A stretch of 64,000 nucleotides of DNA from Heligmosomoides polygyrus polygyrus (GCA_947396885.1 OX377204.1:24993706-25057705); one strand, 5' to 3'; shown: positions 21,833 to 34,315, counted from the stretch's first letter. Program-made: numbers and translations. Notes: generated by a model from the letters alone, not told the origin.

Positions 21833-21925
21833 TGCGATTAAACTCAAGCGCCAGGCGGAACCCGAACCCGGACCTCCTGCTGAGCTGGCGGGAATGCTCT
21901 ACTCCGTTACACCATCGGCAGTGTT
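21833..21925 (-). repeat. tRNA-like repeat family 2, copy 3
   Basis: Plus strand TTGTTGCGATTAAACTCAAG, then CGCCAGGCGG, GGCGGGAATGCTCTACTCCG and ACACCATCGGC follow the inverse of the 20,575 copy. The B box is altered. Confidence 0.55.
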
Positions 21926-22544
21926 TCATCGAACTCGACATCCACACCTTGCTTATTTGGTTGATAGTGTAAATGTGCTTATCTAAAGTTGTGCCGTAGA
22001 GAGTGGTGATGTATTCTTTCTATTGTCTTCGTATTTGTTGTTTCGAGGTTTATGCACAGACAGCAATTACAGGCAATACAAGGAATAGAAAGAGTGCTCC
22101 ACATTTTCTCATCTTGGGGTCCTCAGAGCAGAATTAAGTTTATTGTTTGTCGAATGGTAGGAAATATGCGTTTATTCAAAGAGAGAAGTTATTTTCTTCA
22201 AATTTTCTACAAAGGCGAGTTTCACATTAAACTTTTCTTTATGAAATGCGATTCTTACTTGGTTACACAGTGTCTATTTGAACTGTGCATCCAAGGGACC
22301 CGCCGCCGGATTCCTCAACGATTAAATCCGGAACTTTGCATAGAAGATTGATGAAACATGCCCGATTTTTGGCATTCATCATATACCTATGTTACCCATT
22401 CACGTAAATAGGTAGAGGTTACTTGACGATCGGGTATCTCCGCATAGCTTTGAGGATTTCTCGATCCTTACCCTGAGATTAATGAGTCGATCCCCTTAAT
22501 TGCAAAATTCCAGTCTACTTCTGAAGTTCTCCGGATTCTTAATA
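21926..22544. other. Unassigned sequence
   Basis: A GGTTGATAGTGTAAATGTG at about 21,959 resembles the end of the 1-345 repeat. Otherwise nothing is recognised. The plus frame at 22,052-22,351 (99 codons) has no known domain. Confidence 0.35.
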
Positions 22545-22625
22545 AAAAAATGTCCTGTTTAAAATGAAGTACACGGTTTAGAATGGAAAGTTTCTAGTTT
22601 AAGATAGAAACTAGTTTGTTCTGAG
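22545..22625 (+). repeat. 21-bp periodic repeat, locus D
   Basis: Three or four units of about 19-21 bp (TGTCCTGTTTAAAATGAAG, TACACGGTTTAGAATGGAA, AGTTTCTAGTTTAAGATAGA). Short and degenerate. Confidence 0.45.
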
Positions 22626-25139
22626 CGAAGAACACTAATACGGAGTTAAGCAATTGAGTTAGGCTGGTTGGAACTTTTGGTTATCGTTTCGTCGACAGTT
22701 ATGCTCAGACAAGATATTTAATCTCTCTGCTCTTAAAAACCAGCCGAAATCGTTCAGTCGCAATCAGATGCAGGTGCAGAGTTATAATAGCCTCTTTTGA
22801 AGAAGAACATTCACGATGACTCTCTAGAGACTTTCGCCGCTTTACGGCCGCGATCGCTGATCCCCCTTGAACACGTGAATAATGGAATGCGCACCACATC
22901 GTCAGGCGGTCGCGCTGGCTGGCCCATCCTATATTCTCAGAGGTGCGCGAGCGGAAAATTCCAAAATTAGAACCTTGACTCCCCAAAAAACGTCAGGTTA
23001 TTTATAGCTGGTGGTTCAACAAAACATCTGTTTTATGCTTTTTTTCATTGACGATCACCGGTAGAAGCACATTGCTGTCATCGAGACCAAGCGATCTACA
23101 GAGGCAAATATTCGTGAGGGTATAAAATAACACTGAGCTAATTCTTGAAGCCGCTATAGTATTTCTGTGATTCTCTGTACAGATGCCGTTTCAAAGCATA
23201 GAAACGGGGCTTTCAAACGGAGCAAGTTTCGAACCATATGGAGGATTATGTGTAGATATAAAAATACTGCAGGCAAAATGAAACACGGACCTGGTGACAA
23301 AATCCGGAACCTGGAGCGTGAAACAAAGACATTTTGCTGCTCACATTTTGTGGCATATGTGCTTTACCTACTCGAGAGCCTTGACATTATCAGAAGTTTT
23401 GCTCATTCCTCTTTTTTGTTCTCGCTCATCTTACTTTACCTTATCTCATTTTCTAACACTTTCGATGTTGCTGAGCGCCTAGCAAGTTTATGACATTCAA
23501 AGAGGGTGTAGGTTTTCTTCACAGTTTGCTTGCATATACATATTTCTGGAGATGTATGCGAACAAATTGCCGGCAAATTGCATATATTTTTTGAGCGGGT
23601 TGTGGATAGCATAATCAGGAAAGGCACCAGCTCTCATGAATTTCCCAATCAAGATTTAATCAACTCCTCCTCCAAGCCTAGCAGAATCCCATCATTTCGG
23701 TATTCAAGTGTTGGCTAGATGGTAGTAGACTTCTCTGAAAGCAGTAAAATATTGACTGTTAGTACACCATCGCAAGTCATTGTATTGACCTAATATGGCT
23801 TGAAATTTTCCTAAAATATCCTGAAGATACAATGCCTGGCGCATTCCAAGCAGGGATGCTTCTTTATTGTTATGATTTTTGTATGCTTCTTAGAAAACTG
23901 CTAAGCTCCTTGTATGATTTAAGGAGGAAACAGAAGGATGCCCAAGCCTCACGAGTTACATGCACCGATACGGGGTTCAATTCGCGTTTAGGCTAGCCAA
24001 ACTCACCGCCTTTGTAGGGTATTGAACTATTCGAGAAGAGAAAGAAGCGCCTTCTTCTTTGAAAGAAACCCTTGGGTTATTTCCATCAAGTCGCTTTTAG
24101 ATAAGAGGTACATCTAAAGTGCGTACTATAGTGCTAGCCGATTCAGGTTGATTAAAAACACATTTTCCTTAATTTCAATATGTTGAGGAATTTTATAATG
24201 CTTCTTATAGTATCTCACATTTCTAAAATTACAACATCAGACTTTAGACGGCCTGCAATCGACCACACTTAGTGATAATTTTTAAATAAAGAGATTTCCT
24301 ACGGGATGTAAGCATTCGAATTTCTACCGTGGAGGTAGAAAGTGGCTTGAATGGTCGGTTGAATTCATACCATTCTCGAGAGCTCTGAATTCAAGAGAAG
24401 AGAGGAGCAAAGTCAGTGCCTTCGAAGGTGTCTGCGAAGTCTACGATGAGCTCCTAGTATGAACGGCTACATTCGTGTTCTGCTACGAACCAAAAACCGA
24501 CGCACAGTGTAGCACATGTCCTTCGATTCCACTAGACAGCTCCGCTGCGCACGATTTGAACCCTCCGAAACAGTTGAACCTCGCATGATTTTACAGCGAC
24601 TGCCAGCGAGTTCACAATCGGCCGGCCGGTTCCCACGGCGAGACCGCTGGCGTCGGCATTTGGCCCCGATCCAGTCCATCACATCGCGATCACCTGATCG
24701 GAAGGGATTACGTGAGCATGTGTTACGGTAATCGCATGCGGATTAGTATTCCTATTTAGTGTGCTTTGTTGACATTTCGAACTCGCTCTGACTCTAGTCG
24801 TTTGAATCCTGAATAAAAAACTTCGATAAACTCCTGAATAAACTTAAAAACAGAGACAATGAAAGCGATAGAAAAAGCAGCTTAGGCACAAATGCCCAAA
24901 AGTTTCTGAAGCTAGTTGGGAGATACTTGAGAAATAGATGAGCTTTCCGAGGTGTACATTTCTATAGGTTCGCCTGGTTATTCATATATTTCAAGGACAA
25001 TCGTTGAGCTTCAGTGGGATGCAGTTGAATTGTGAAGTCAACTGCGATAGCCTGACACCGAGACACAGAGGCAAAAGAGTGACGAAATTCCGCAAAGTTT
25101 AAAGTTTAAGGACGTTTCATTAAAAGTTTGAGTTGCTGT
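22626..25139. other. Unassigned sequence with minor repeat traces
   Basis: A plus-oriented SINE 3'-part fragment is visible at about 23,770-23,870 (CGCAAGTCATTGTATTG.., AATGCCTGGCGCATTCC). A GC-rich patch with a minus-strand open frame (24,467-24,682, 71 codons, arginine-rich) and another near 22,800-22,930 could hide exons, but no splice structure was convincing. Confidence 0.35.
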
Positions 25140-25300
25140 GAAAGTGGCAAAGGACACAAAGCCAATCTGGTCAAGCACTGGCGCCTGTGCGGAATATCGG
25201 GAAGGCAGCTTGCATGTGATTGGACTACACTTTTCAGTTCGACTCCGAGTGCTGCCAATGCTTTTGCACGTATTAGTTTGTTGTTATTACACTCCCTTAT
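25140..25300 (+). repeat. tRNA-like repeat family 3, plus copy
   Basis: TTTTCAGTTCGACTCCGAGT then GCTGCCAATG and ATTAGTTTGTTGTTATTA reappear in inverted order at 25,770-25,895. The GTTCGACTCC is B-box-like. This suggests a third small tRNA-related family. Confidence 0.45.
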
Positions 25301-25769
25301 AAGAAGAAAGAAAGTCAATTTTACACAGAAGAAACACACCGAAGTCTTTACACAGAAGTCGATTTTAGACCACCAATGCTTCAACAAACCAAGGCTCTCT
25401 ATTTAGGCCTTCATGTTACGTCCAGTACCCTTTTCTACACTCACAGATACGCGTTCAACGAAGAAGAAGTGGTTCTTTCTTGACAAGGACAAGATTATTC
25501 CTCACTGGCTTTTGAAAGATGCTGATGGTGTGACAAGCGCTTGTGTTTTATTTGTTTCATAGTTTTGTACCATGGCTGTTGACTGGAAGGGAAATATGTA
25601 ATAAAAGAGTTTTAATTTAATGATGTGTAAGACTTTGTATTCCCAGAGAAATTATATGGTGCAGATATGAATAGTTGAACAGCTAGCACATATGAAGGAG
25701 CAAATAGTCAGCCTTGGTTTGTTGTAAGCATCGATAGTCTAAAATTGCCTCCTGTGATCATAAGAGACT
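25301..25769. other. Spacer between two inverted tRNA-like copies
   Basis: AT-rich, no feature recognised. Confidence 0.4.
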
Positions 25770-25895
25770 GTAATAACAACAAACTAATACTAATACTAAA
25801 ACGTCCAAATGTATTGGCAGCACTCGGACTCGAACTGAAAAGTCCGCCGGTGCGCTGGGTGAGAAGTGTTACCGGCTGCGCCACTAGGGCACACC
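25770..25895 (-). repeat. tRNA-like repeat family 3, minus copy
   Basis: The minus strand has an A-box match (TAGTGGCGCAGCCGG) and a B-box match (AGTTCGAGTCCGAG) with a tRNA-like spacing. It then runs into the same ATTAGTTTGTTGTTATT tail as the plus copy. A real tRNA fold is not supported. Confidence 0.5.
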
Positions 25896-26151
25896 TCGTT
25901 AGGTGTCGTAGGGGTTGATAATAGGTGCGCGCACGCCTTCAGGCCTCCTTTTCAGGTCTCTAGAGAAGCGTTCAGCAAAAACTGACTGTGGCTCTCGACT
26001 CCACTCACAGGGCCCTACATCTTGCCAAGGTGGATCGCTAAGGCTCACCATGAGTTGGGAACCTTTCCTTGTAAGAACTGTAGTGGCCAGCTGGTTTTCA
26101 TGTCGATGTAAAAATTTCAAACCTGCCTTCGTTAACCTGTAGCACAGTAGG

Positions 26152-26740
26152 GGAGCGCGCCTAACCAGGATACTATCTCAACGGTAGGTCGGAACGGCGC
26201 AAATGTTGTTTATGGGCAGAACCGCCTCTCTCTAGGTAGTAACAAACTGCAGGTATCTCGACCCCAATACAACTCTGCGCAGAGTTAGGGGCGACGGAAG
26301 TCGCGGGTTGGCGCCCTGTTGTACCCCTTGAAGCATATGTTATATGTAAACATGCTCTATAACACACTATAATACCCCTAGGTGGATTACCTATATGATA
26401 AACATGGATTTTGCAAACGTGCAAAACGAACGCACTCTGCGGGATCCAAACCCCCGAACCCGCGCTTAGGAGCCCGAGCTCTTCCCTACTACGCCACCTC
26501 TGCACTGCGCTTATCCGCGATACCAGCCCTCATCCCGCGCGCGCCCGTCAGCTGTGGAGCACGTGAATCAACAGGGCTCCAACCCGCGGCTTCCGTCGCC
26601 CCATACTCTGCGCAGAGTTGTATTGGGGTCGAGATACCTGCAGTTTCTTACTTCCCAGGAAGAGGCGGTTCTGCCCATACACAACATTTGCGCCGTTCCG
26701 ACCTACCGTTGAGATAGTATCCTGGTAAGTCGTGCGCTCC
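26152..26740. mobile_element. Foldback element with 158-bp inverted arms
   Basis: 26,163-26,320 and 26,570-26,727 are inverted copies at about 94% identity by eye. A shorter GGAGCGC match lies further out on both sides. Each arm starts ACCAGGATACTATCTCAACG, close to a tRNA A box, and contains the palindrome ACTCTGCGCAGAGT and a GCGGGTTGG..CCC stretch that could be a B box. The 249-bp centre carries another tRNA-like segment on the minus strand (TGGCGTAGTAGG .. GGTTTGGATCC). It could be a foldback transposon or two tRNA-derived elements inserted in opposite directions. No target duplication was found. Confidence 0.75.
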
Positions 26741-29700
26741 GATTCAGTGTTACTGGTTCCGACTTCTCTCGTAGGCTGACTAAGAATTGCTTCCCTCGTG
26801 GGTCAGCAAACTGGTACCAGACTCATTTGAGAGGTATAAACCAACGTTTGGCGTACCAAAATGCCTCTCTTCTGCATTAGACTTTTCCATTTATCGTGTC
26901 ATAGCTCACATACTAACAGTGTGGAAAAACCGAGAGCCTAGTCTTCGAGAGTTCTGAACAGCTGTTCTTAATGCTCTGGGAGAATAGAGTAGAATGAAGA
27001 ATAGATTTGTTCTAAAATGTGAGAGAAGCTGTGTAAAACTACATTGTTCAAGAGATTAGCTATTGTAGAGACCTATCTCACCACTAATCTGTTCAGAATA
27101 TTTGGATCTAATAACACCTGATTTTTTGCCTTGTACGTCGATAACAGTTTCGCTATTAGCACTTCGATTTCTTTTTTCTTTTTCTATTTCTAGCAAGGAA
27201 ATAACGAAATAGTTAGAGAGGCCTGTGTGGACCGAAAACACCGTTGGCTTATCTTGCAGAATCTTATCTTACAGCAGATTTTAAAGCAGCGTAGCATCTC
27301 AAGTATAATACTTTGTACAGCTTATTATCGCACAAAACTTTACAAGGAATGGGCACCAGTCGTTGAGGTATGTAAGTTCAATATGTAGCTCACTCTAAGC
27401 TAGCGTTCTGTATCTTTAAAATCCGTAAGTTGCTGAAGGTGTTATTCTGGAAGGAGACGATCCAATTTCTTTTCCAAGTGGTTGTAGTGAATGTGGTGCA
27501 GACACACGTTCAAAATGCTTCCACACGTCACGTAGAGGCAAAGTGCGTGGCCCATGCCGTGACAGAATTTGTTAGAACGGAGTTTTGCACTTTGCTCAAC
27601 CTCACATATTTCAAGAGCATTTCTATTCACTAAAAAATCAGATTATCTCCCAAATTCAAGCGGGCTAGCGTGACTTCAGCGACTTATCGTGCCAGCTGGA
27701 GGAAGTCTACAGCGCCGATTAGAGCCAGTTTTTTGGAGGTCTACATGCTGTCAATTAGATGGAGCAATGCTCTGCTCTCCACAGCTGTCGGATTTTAATC
27801 CACTGCAACTTGTCAAGACAGGGAATTTCACCAGGCTTCACTATATAGCTGCAAATCTGTACAGGTATTGAAATTTATACAAAAATCAAAGAGGTGGCGA
27901 GAAAAGTTGTTAGAGAAGTGGGCGCATCTAGTGTCGAAATCATAGAATGAACTTAATCTTCTCCACATATATCTAGCTCGAAGTAATTTTCTGTACAAGC
28001 TGAAAAGTTGTTGAATTATGCTCACCAACCCAGAACAAGGCAGATTTGATGCTCTTGGTTTATATCCTGTCAATGTGAAAATGGTGAAACGATTGCGGAT
28101 TCTTACCTATATTTTATAGACCACTCTCGAAGAAGAGGGGAGTGGAAATTGTCAGCTTTCACGGAGGAGACCCATCAAATATCTGTGGCCGATGAGAAAG
28201 ACTCACGTGACTTGTTCTGCCCTGATTTTGCAGAGGAAGCACTGAGGAAAGCGCTAGGCCATTTGATCGGATAGCTGCCAAGCACTGAAGTTGCACTTTT
28301 TGGTGAAATCCGTCAGTGAGATGCGACGCATTAGCTGCCCGTATTCATTTGAAAACATTCAGGAGGTGCGACGGTTCTCGAGCCACTAAGCATACTCAGC
28401 ATATATATTACCTCTTGGTACGGTTTTGACTTCTTCAAGCAACACTGCAGTTTAACACAAAGGTTTTCAAGGTTGTTGGACATGGTTTATGCAAAAGTTT
28501 ATGCCAGGAAACGTTGCAACGTTGTTTAGAGGAAGACTGCATGCGTGATCTTAATTTTAGGATAGCTTGGGAGAGCTAATATGAGCTGGCTTGAAAGGTC
28601 CTCGGTGGCACATAGAAATGAAAGCACGATACTTCCTAAAAACATCTCCTTCACATACTAATTTCTCTTTTAAAGCATTTATTGTTAGTGCTAGCAAAAT
28701 ATGTAGCTACGGATAGTTTCCGTCACATTGTTATTAAGCTGCTTAGCAGGGTGTTTGCTAACTGACACTGAAGAAAAGATTCTAATGTTTAATCTCCTCA
28801 ACTCGAAGAAATGTCAGGTCTTGCGAAATAAAGACCCAACTCAAAACCTGTGCTGCACAAGATAAACTACTGTTAATTAATATTCAAATCGAATGCTTTG
28901 TAATTGTAATATTTTGAAGAAAAAAGACACTTTGACAAATATTTCTCACCGATCCTATGCAGCTCGGCAAACACTAGTAGTAGTTCGCTTTTCTGTCGTT
29001 TTCAGTTCCTTATACATTTAAAATTTTGCTTCGCTGTTCCCTTGGGTGCGACCGATTCTTATTCGTAAGCTTTCGCCCTTTGGTCGTTGCCATATCAAGC
29101 TTCAGAACACAAACTCTTATGCACATGTATATAGCGAGTGGAGTACGTATCGGAGAAGCGCCGTTAGTTCCTCAACTTATTCGGATTGCGCGGAACATTG
29201 GGCCAGGCCAGTAAGGCCGCTTAACCGCTTCTAATGGAAAGGGTTTAATTTTCAGCAATTTTTAGCATCGCCAGGTTTAACACACCACGAAAGGATGCCT
29301 TAAATAGCAATCCCTAGCCACTTCACGCCAAGAATGCTGACATATGCAGTATCTGGGTTGGGGGATAGGGACTAATGAGCATATGTTGAGCATATCATAA
29401 TATATTGAGCTGGGCATTATAGTTACAACAGCTACGTGGTTGATACCACTATATTGGCAGTTTCGCAGTGGAGAGAGCTGAGACTTACAGGCACTTGTGC
29501 AATACGCGAAGAAGCCATTCCAACCCGTCATATGAAGACTTCTTCGTGCACATGGTTAAGAAGACTAGAATCATTCAAGAGGAGCAACATGTGGTTTGCC
29601 GAGTATCTGTCTCTTCTCATTCGTTAACCACTTTTCTATTTTACTAGTCCGAGATTGGTTTCCCTTTTCTATTGTGTCACTGTACTATTGTAATGGATAC

Positions 29701-29744
29701 ATGGCAGGCTGAAAGACTTCAACCGGTTAGCATATATTATAGCT
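26741..29744. other. Unassigned sequence, 3 kb
   Basis: AT-rich, with only short frames on both strands. No exon with convincing splice sites, no RNA gene and no recognised repeat was found. Confidence 0.4.
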
Positions 29745-30215
29745 ATTATTGAGAAGTGTCTTGAATCAACGGTCCGATGACAGCCTAAAAATGGAGGTGA
29801 ACGCACGCGTTACTGCATCCTGGGTCAAATGGCGCTCGTTGTGTCAGACCTGGGTGCAATGCGACAAGGTTATACCTGAGAAATCCAAGGTTTATAGGAC
29901 AGTCGTCCGCCCAGTAGCGACGTACGATCCTGAGTGCCGGCCCATGACGAAGGAAATTGAACGCCGCCTCAGTGTAATGGAGACGAAAATGCTACGGTGG
30001 ACGGCTGGAGTTACGCGCTTGGACCACGTTCGCAACGATACCATACGACAGGGGTTCGGTGTCGCCTCGAGAGAGTCGAGAAGCTGCGCGAAGCTCGTTT
30101 TCGATTCTACGGCCATGTCCTTCGCGCTAACGACGACGCCGTCCGTAAGGTTGGCCTGAACCTTGGAAAGCGGCCCAGGGACGCCCGAAGCAGCGTTGGC
30201 TAAATACGTTGGACT
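29745..30215 (+). pseudogene. RTE family 2 fragment, diverged
   Basis: A frame at 29,749-30,159 reads MEVNARVTASWVKWRSL, KVYRTVVRPVATYDPE, LSVMETKMLRWTAGVTRLDH. A shift then leads into LREARFRFYGHVLR and GLNLGKRPRD. These match the thumb and tail of the family 2 copy at 20,874-21,593. Only this internal part remains, without the catalytic motif or a 3' tail. It is an older, decayed relative in the opposite orientation. Confidence 0.82.
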
Positions 30216-31081
30216 TGAAGATAGTATTATATGTGTGCAACACGATTAAGCATTTGTTCTGGAGAATAGGCGTCACCATACCAGAAGAGCGGATCCCGCC
30301 ACCAAGCTGGACAGACGCTAATGAAAATGAAGGTGATAGCTATTATTATGCAGAGAAGGCAATAACTGGCAATAACTGGAAAGGTTGGACATAGCATCAA
30401 GTTTGCGTAGGGTGTTCAAGGAGAAATAAACTCTTTATGGCATAGCACCCACGATTCCCTTACAGGAGAAGAAACTATTCTCCTGTCTCTGCGGATTCAA
30501 AGTTTGTAAGGACATCAAGCTTTGAGTCCACAGAGAAGTAGGATAGGTTCTGTCTCTGTTGGGGATTTGTGGGTGCCAATGACATTCGGGTTGTATAGAG
30601 AGTTCCGCATTGGCTGCATATGGTGCATTTTATTGCTCTCCTACCTCTTGGTTTGAATCACACAGTAACAGCATTCTCCATTGCTAGCAGTGTACTCACA
30701 TGTCTAAACTTTCTGAGCTGAGTCCCCCACGCCAGAATTTCCTTTTATTTCCTGTGTGAGCTCCCGAGCTCCTTCCGCATGTCTTTCGAGGGCAGAACTA
30801 CAGCATCCATACGTTTTTGGAAGAGAAAATCTCAAATCAAATTCTGTCTCCCTCGCCGCTAACGTTCAGTGGAGCATGTCGACTGCGTCACCCGTTATTA
30901 GCTTAATCGGTTCGCGAGTAAGAAACCCACCCCCGCTCTACGAAAACTTCTAATGACGCTACTTGAGGGCGCTGGACTGATGCACGATGCCCTTTGAAGG
31001 AAAGAAAAGGAATAAAAAATGATCTAAATTTTGAAACGGACAGATTATAGAAGCGGCAAAAGGATTTCTTCTTCATATTTA
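30216..31081. other. Unassigned sequence
   Basis: Nothing recognised apart from short chance frames. Confidence 0.4.
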
Positions 31082-31967
31082 TTGGGTTGATCGAAAAGCC
31101 TTACAACACTTTACGCTACTGCCTGTTAAATTTGTTAAAGCTCCTACAGTATTGATCTTGTGCGGTGAGGTCACAGCATATTCTCACTAAGCTTCCTCAA
31201 ACATACTATATAAAGCCTCGTCGAGCACGACTACAGCAACAATGTCAACGATAAGCAGCAGCAGCAGCCTACGACCTATCGTCTACTACGAATTTCTGCA
31301 AGGCTGTTCCGCAAGGACTGCAGCCCCCAACATCTGCGCTGCACTCAAGGAGAAAGTCATTCACTATTTCACAGTGGACCGTTGGTATCAGCGCTCCAAG
31401 GCTGGAGATATCTTTCTCGAAGATTGACCTCGTTCCGGACGCCCCTCTGTTGGATTCAGAAGGCATGCTTTACTGGGAGTTGCTGGATAGTGAGACCACA
31501 GTCACAGCATCTTCCTGCGCTACCCAGCCCCAGAGCGTTGCCGACGCCCTGCGCCAAAAACTTCCAGGACGGGAAAATGCCTACCGGCTCCACGACAACG
31601 CGCGTCCTCATGCTTCAAAAGTGAGACGCGAGAAAATCCAGGAGTTAGACTGGGAAGTTCTGCCCCATCCACCGTACTCTCCAGACCTCGCTCCTTCTGA
31701 TTACTGTCTGTTCAGAGCTCAAAAAGAAGCAGCTCTTCGAGGTAGAGAGTTGGATGATCGACGTCAACTGGAAATGGAGGTTTCTGAATCCTTTTCCTCA
31801 CAGCCCTCGGAATTCTGGCGGAAAGGAATTGGAAAAGCTGCCTGGAAGATGTAGCACGATCTTAGACTTGGATGAGGAATATATCGAAGACTGAGTTTTT
31901 GCTTTAGTAAATGGGGACAAATTTGAATATTGTTGTGCTAGTGTTGCAAGACTTTCCAATTAACCTA
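31082..31967 (+). mobile_element. Mariner transposon, internally deleted
   Basis: The ends TTGGGTTGATCGAAAAGCCT and, inverted, TAGGTTAATTGGAAAGTCTT are imperfect inverted repeats, both continuing into an ACAACACT-like sequence and bounded by TA (31,080-31,081 and 31,968-31,969). At 886 bp it is about 400 bp short of a full mariner, because the middle of the transposase gene is missing. It belongs to a different subgroup from the 16-kb element, judging by its ends. Confidence 0.85.
31242..31854 (+). pseudogene. Mariner transposase, central deletion
   Basis: The N-terminal helix-turn-helix is intact in the first frame (31,242-31,427: YYEFLQGCSARTAAPNICAA, then VDRWYQRSKAGDIFLED) and ends at a TGA. 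The expected second helix-turn-helix and the first catalytic Asp region (VTGDE-type) are absent. Sequence resumes in another frame at about 31,460 with LYWELLDS. It continues to LHDNARPHASK and PPYSPDLAPSDYCLF, holding the second and third catalytic Asp residues with the D34D spacing. The frame then runs to a stop at 31,854. The product could not be catalytic. Internally deleted mariners like this can still be moved in trans if the ends are recognised. Confidence 0.85.
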
Positions 31968-31984
31968 TACATACCATTTCCACG

Positions 31985-32345
31985 TGAAATCGGACACTCT
32001 TTTAAGCAAGCTTAACGCTTTTCACGCCTGAACATTCTGCAAATTAAAACAAGCGTCTTCCATAACAAACTAAAACTATACGAGACGATTAGAATAATTC
32101 TTGTTTAAGAAAAATTTAATAAAATTTTTTTGAAATTTTTAATTTCGCTCGCCCCATTGAGCACCTGCATCAATAAGAATAAGATAACAATGTTTAAAAT
32201 TTTATAAAGTTTTATTTTTCAAGAGAAATACGATTAAAATTCCGAAGTGCAAAAATGGAGCAATTAGTATGCATTTTCAAAGGAGAGATCACGCCATGTA
32301 CTAATCCAGCTGGACGAGATTTTCAATTGATAGATACTATAAATG
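31985..32345 (+). repeat. Interspersed repeat, copy E: 21-bp periodic array plus AT-rich block
   Basis: Units such as GGACACTCTTTTAAGCAAGC and ATTCTGCAAATTAAAACAAG (31,985-32,080) are followed by AAGAAAAATTTAATAAAATT and then GAGATCACGCCATGTACT and ATTGATAGATAC. This is the same order as 1-345. It starts 18 bp after the mariner end. Confidence 0.6.
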
Positions 32346-32507
32346 CTGCGCACTTAAAACACCAATGGGAGAATATATGTGTATTTCCTTCCATGTTTGT
32401 GTTGGGCCGATAACAACTGTGTGACTTCAAGTGAGCTCAATTTTTACATCCAGTCACATGAAAGTCTCGACGCGCTCGAAATATGCACTTTAAAATCAGC
32501 TATAAGA

Positions 32508-32645
32508 CAAGTTTGCTACCAATTCCACGACCACGAAGGGATGGAGGGCTTGGTTGGCATAGGCAAGAACACAGAGCGAACCAAGAACATTGTATTGGGT
32601 GCACGCGTCAGCCGTCATCTTCTCCGACTGCGCTCCACGCGCCCT
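32508..32645 (-). mobile_element. SINE head-side fragment
   Basis: Plus strand runs from CGAAGGGATGGAGGGCTTGG to CTCCGACTGCGCTCCACGCG, the tRNA-like head and the adjacent body. The tail side is missing. Confidence 0.7.
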
Positions 32646-34315
32646 GCAGAAAGCACAAACACATAGGACAAGAGTAATTGTTTAAATTCCTGATTCCTGC
32701 TTAACTGTCTGTATAACCGATTAGATAATTGCTGCGCAGACTTCATTGACTTCCTCCAGCGGACGTTAAATACGTTTGCATTCCCCATCCAGTCTTGTGC
32801 AACAGACCCTTTTCGTTCGAAGGACGTGAATAACGTTCAATGCCTTCATGTTGAAATCCAAGAAATACTCTGGATGGATTATCTTTGCATTCCACTGACA
32901 ATGAGGTTGAGCGAAATCCAGAAGTTTATCGGTCACCTCCGGCACCTTTTGAGAGGGCCTGACTGACTTACCTAACTTTCGATGAGATGGTTCAAGCAAG
33001 AGTGTCACTGACACTGGAAACGAGCTACCCATTGGATGGAGCAGATATGTGTGCAATTCTGTAGCTCTCGTTCAAAAATTTTCTAGATTCTTTTAATCCT
33101 CTCTCCAGGGACATTGGATTCCCGGTTGCTCTAGAATCAGAGTCGAACCTGATTGGTTCGTACCGTAAATATCAATTCAAACTGTTCCACTCACTCCCGA
33201 AATTTACTGAGAGTTTTAAGAAAGTAAAAGGTTCAAGCATAGTAAAAAATGATGTAAAATGTTTCGACTTTAGGTGACGCAAAAGAATTAGAAAGGGACT
33301 AATGCAAAATATTTTCGAGGATCGAATGTAGCATTGTGTTAAGGTCTTCATCTCCCTTCGCCTCCGTTTGCCCATAGTTAAGGCCCATCCGATATTTCCG
33401 AAACCTGGAAAATACGGAAGGATTTCGAGAGATAGTGCCTGATCCAGGGCCTCATCGCAGCTTAATTTGGACGATATAATTGCTGTAAGTTAATGGGGAA
33501 TGGGACGGAAATTAGGATAGACCATTGCTCATTTCTACTGCTTCAGCAGCATTTATCCTTGCAGTTTTTTGCAGAATCTCGATTCACTGTCCCATAGTGA
33601 GATGGGTACCCTACGGAGCGCCGTTCCATCCACCGATATTTTTCCGAATAGTGCCGACTTCACCTATGTTCCTGATCATAGAAGACCGATTATCGGCGCT
33701 TCCGGGTAGCAATAAGAGGAAGAGAATAGAAAACGGCTTCCAGCAGCGATGATGGCGACCTTCGAGTGAGTCTAGTCGTTCCAACAACAATAAACCAGAG
33801 CCGAAACCACCGTGAGAGCTGTTTTCGTTATGCGCCGGCACTGAGAGGCCGTCGTCACATCCGCCGTGTTCGCTTGTTCAATGGAACTCGAACTAGCAGA
33901 GCAGAGGCCATTGAACACAATGTGGAGCAGGTTAAGGAAAGCCTTGCGGGACAAAGAGATAGGCATGAGCACCAAAGTGGGAAGCAGCTCCATGCTCTTT
34001 AACATAGCGACGAGAATTTGCACTGTATTTCACTGGATCATGGAGCGCAGTTGGGGAAGGTGACGAATGTGGCATGATCCCCATTGAATTAATGGTTCTG
34101 GTTCTATGAAGGTCAGCGAGGCCTTACATTCTGGTAAATTGGCTTCAGATGTGTATTGAAGTATAAAACACCAATGTTTCTCAACGACTCGTCCCATTGA
34201 CATACAGTATTCTTCCGTTCCGCGACCTCAACGTCTTTGTTATAACAACTAATCTCTTACTAATAATCATTGAGAGATAATATTTAGTAAAGAACAAAGT
34301 GTCAAAATCACAATT
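32646..34315. other. Unassigned sequence
   Basis: Overlapping frames at 33,766-34,063 on both strands are moderately GC-rich. One reads ELELAEQRPLNTMWSRLRKA and ends at GGGGAAG|GTGACG. It could be an exon but has no recognised domain and no clear acceptor. Confidence 0.3.
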
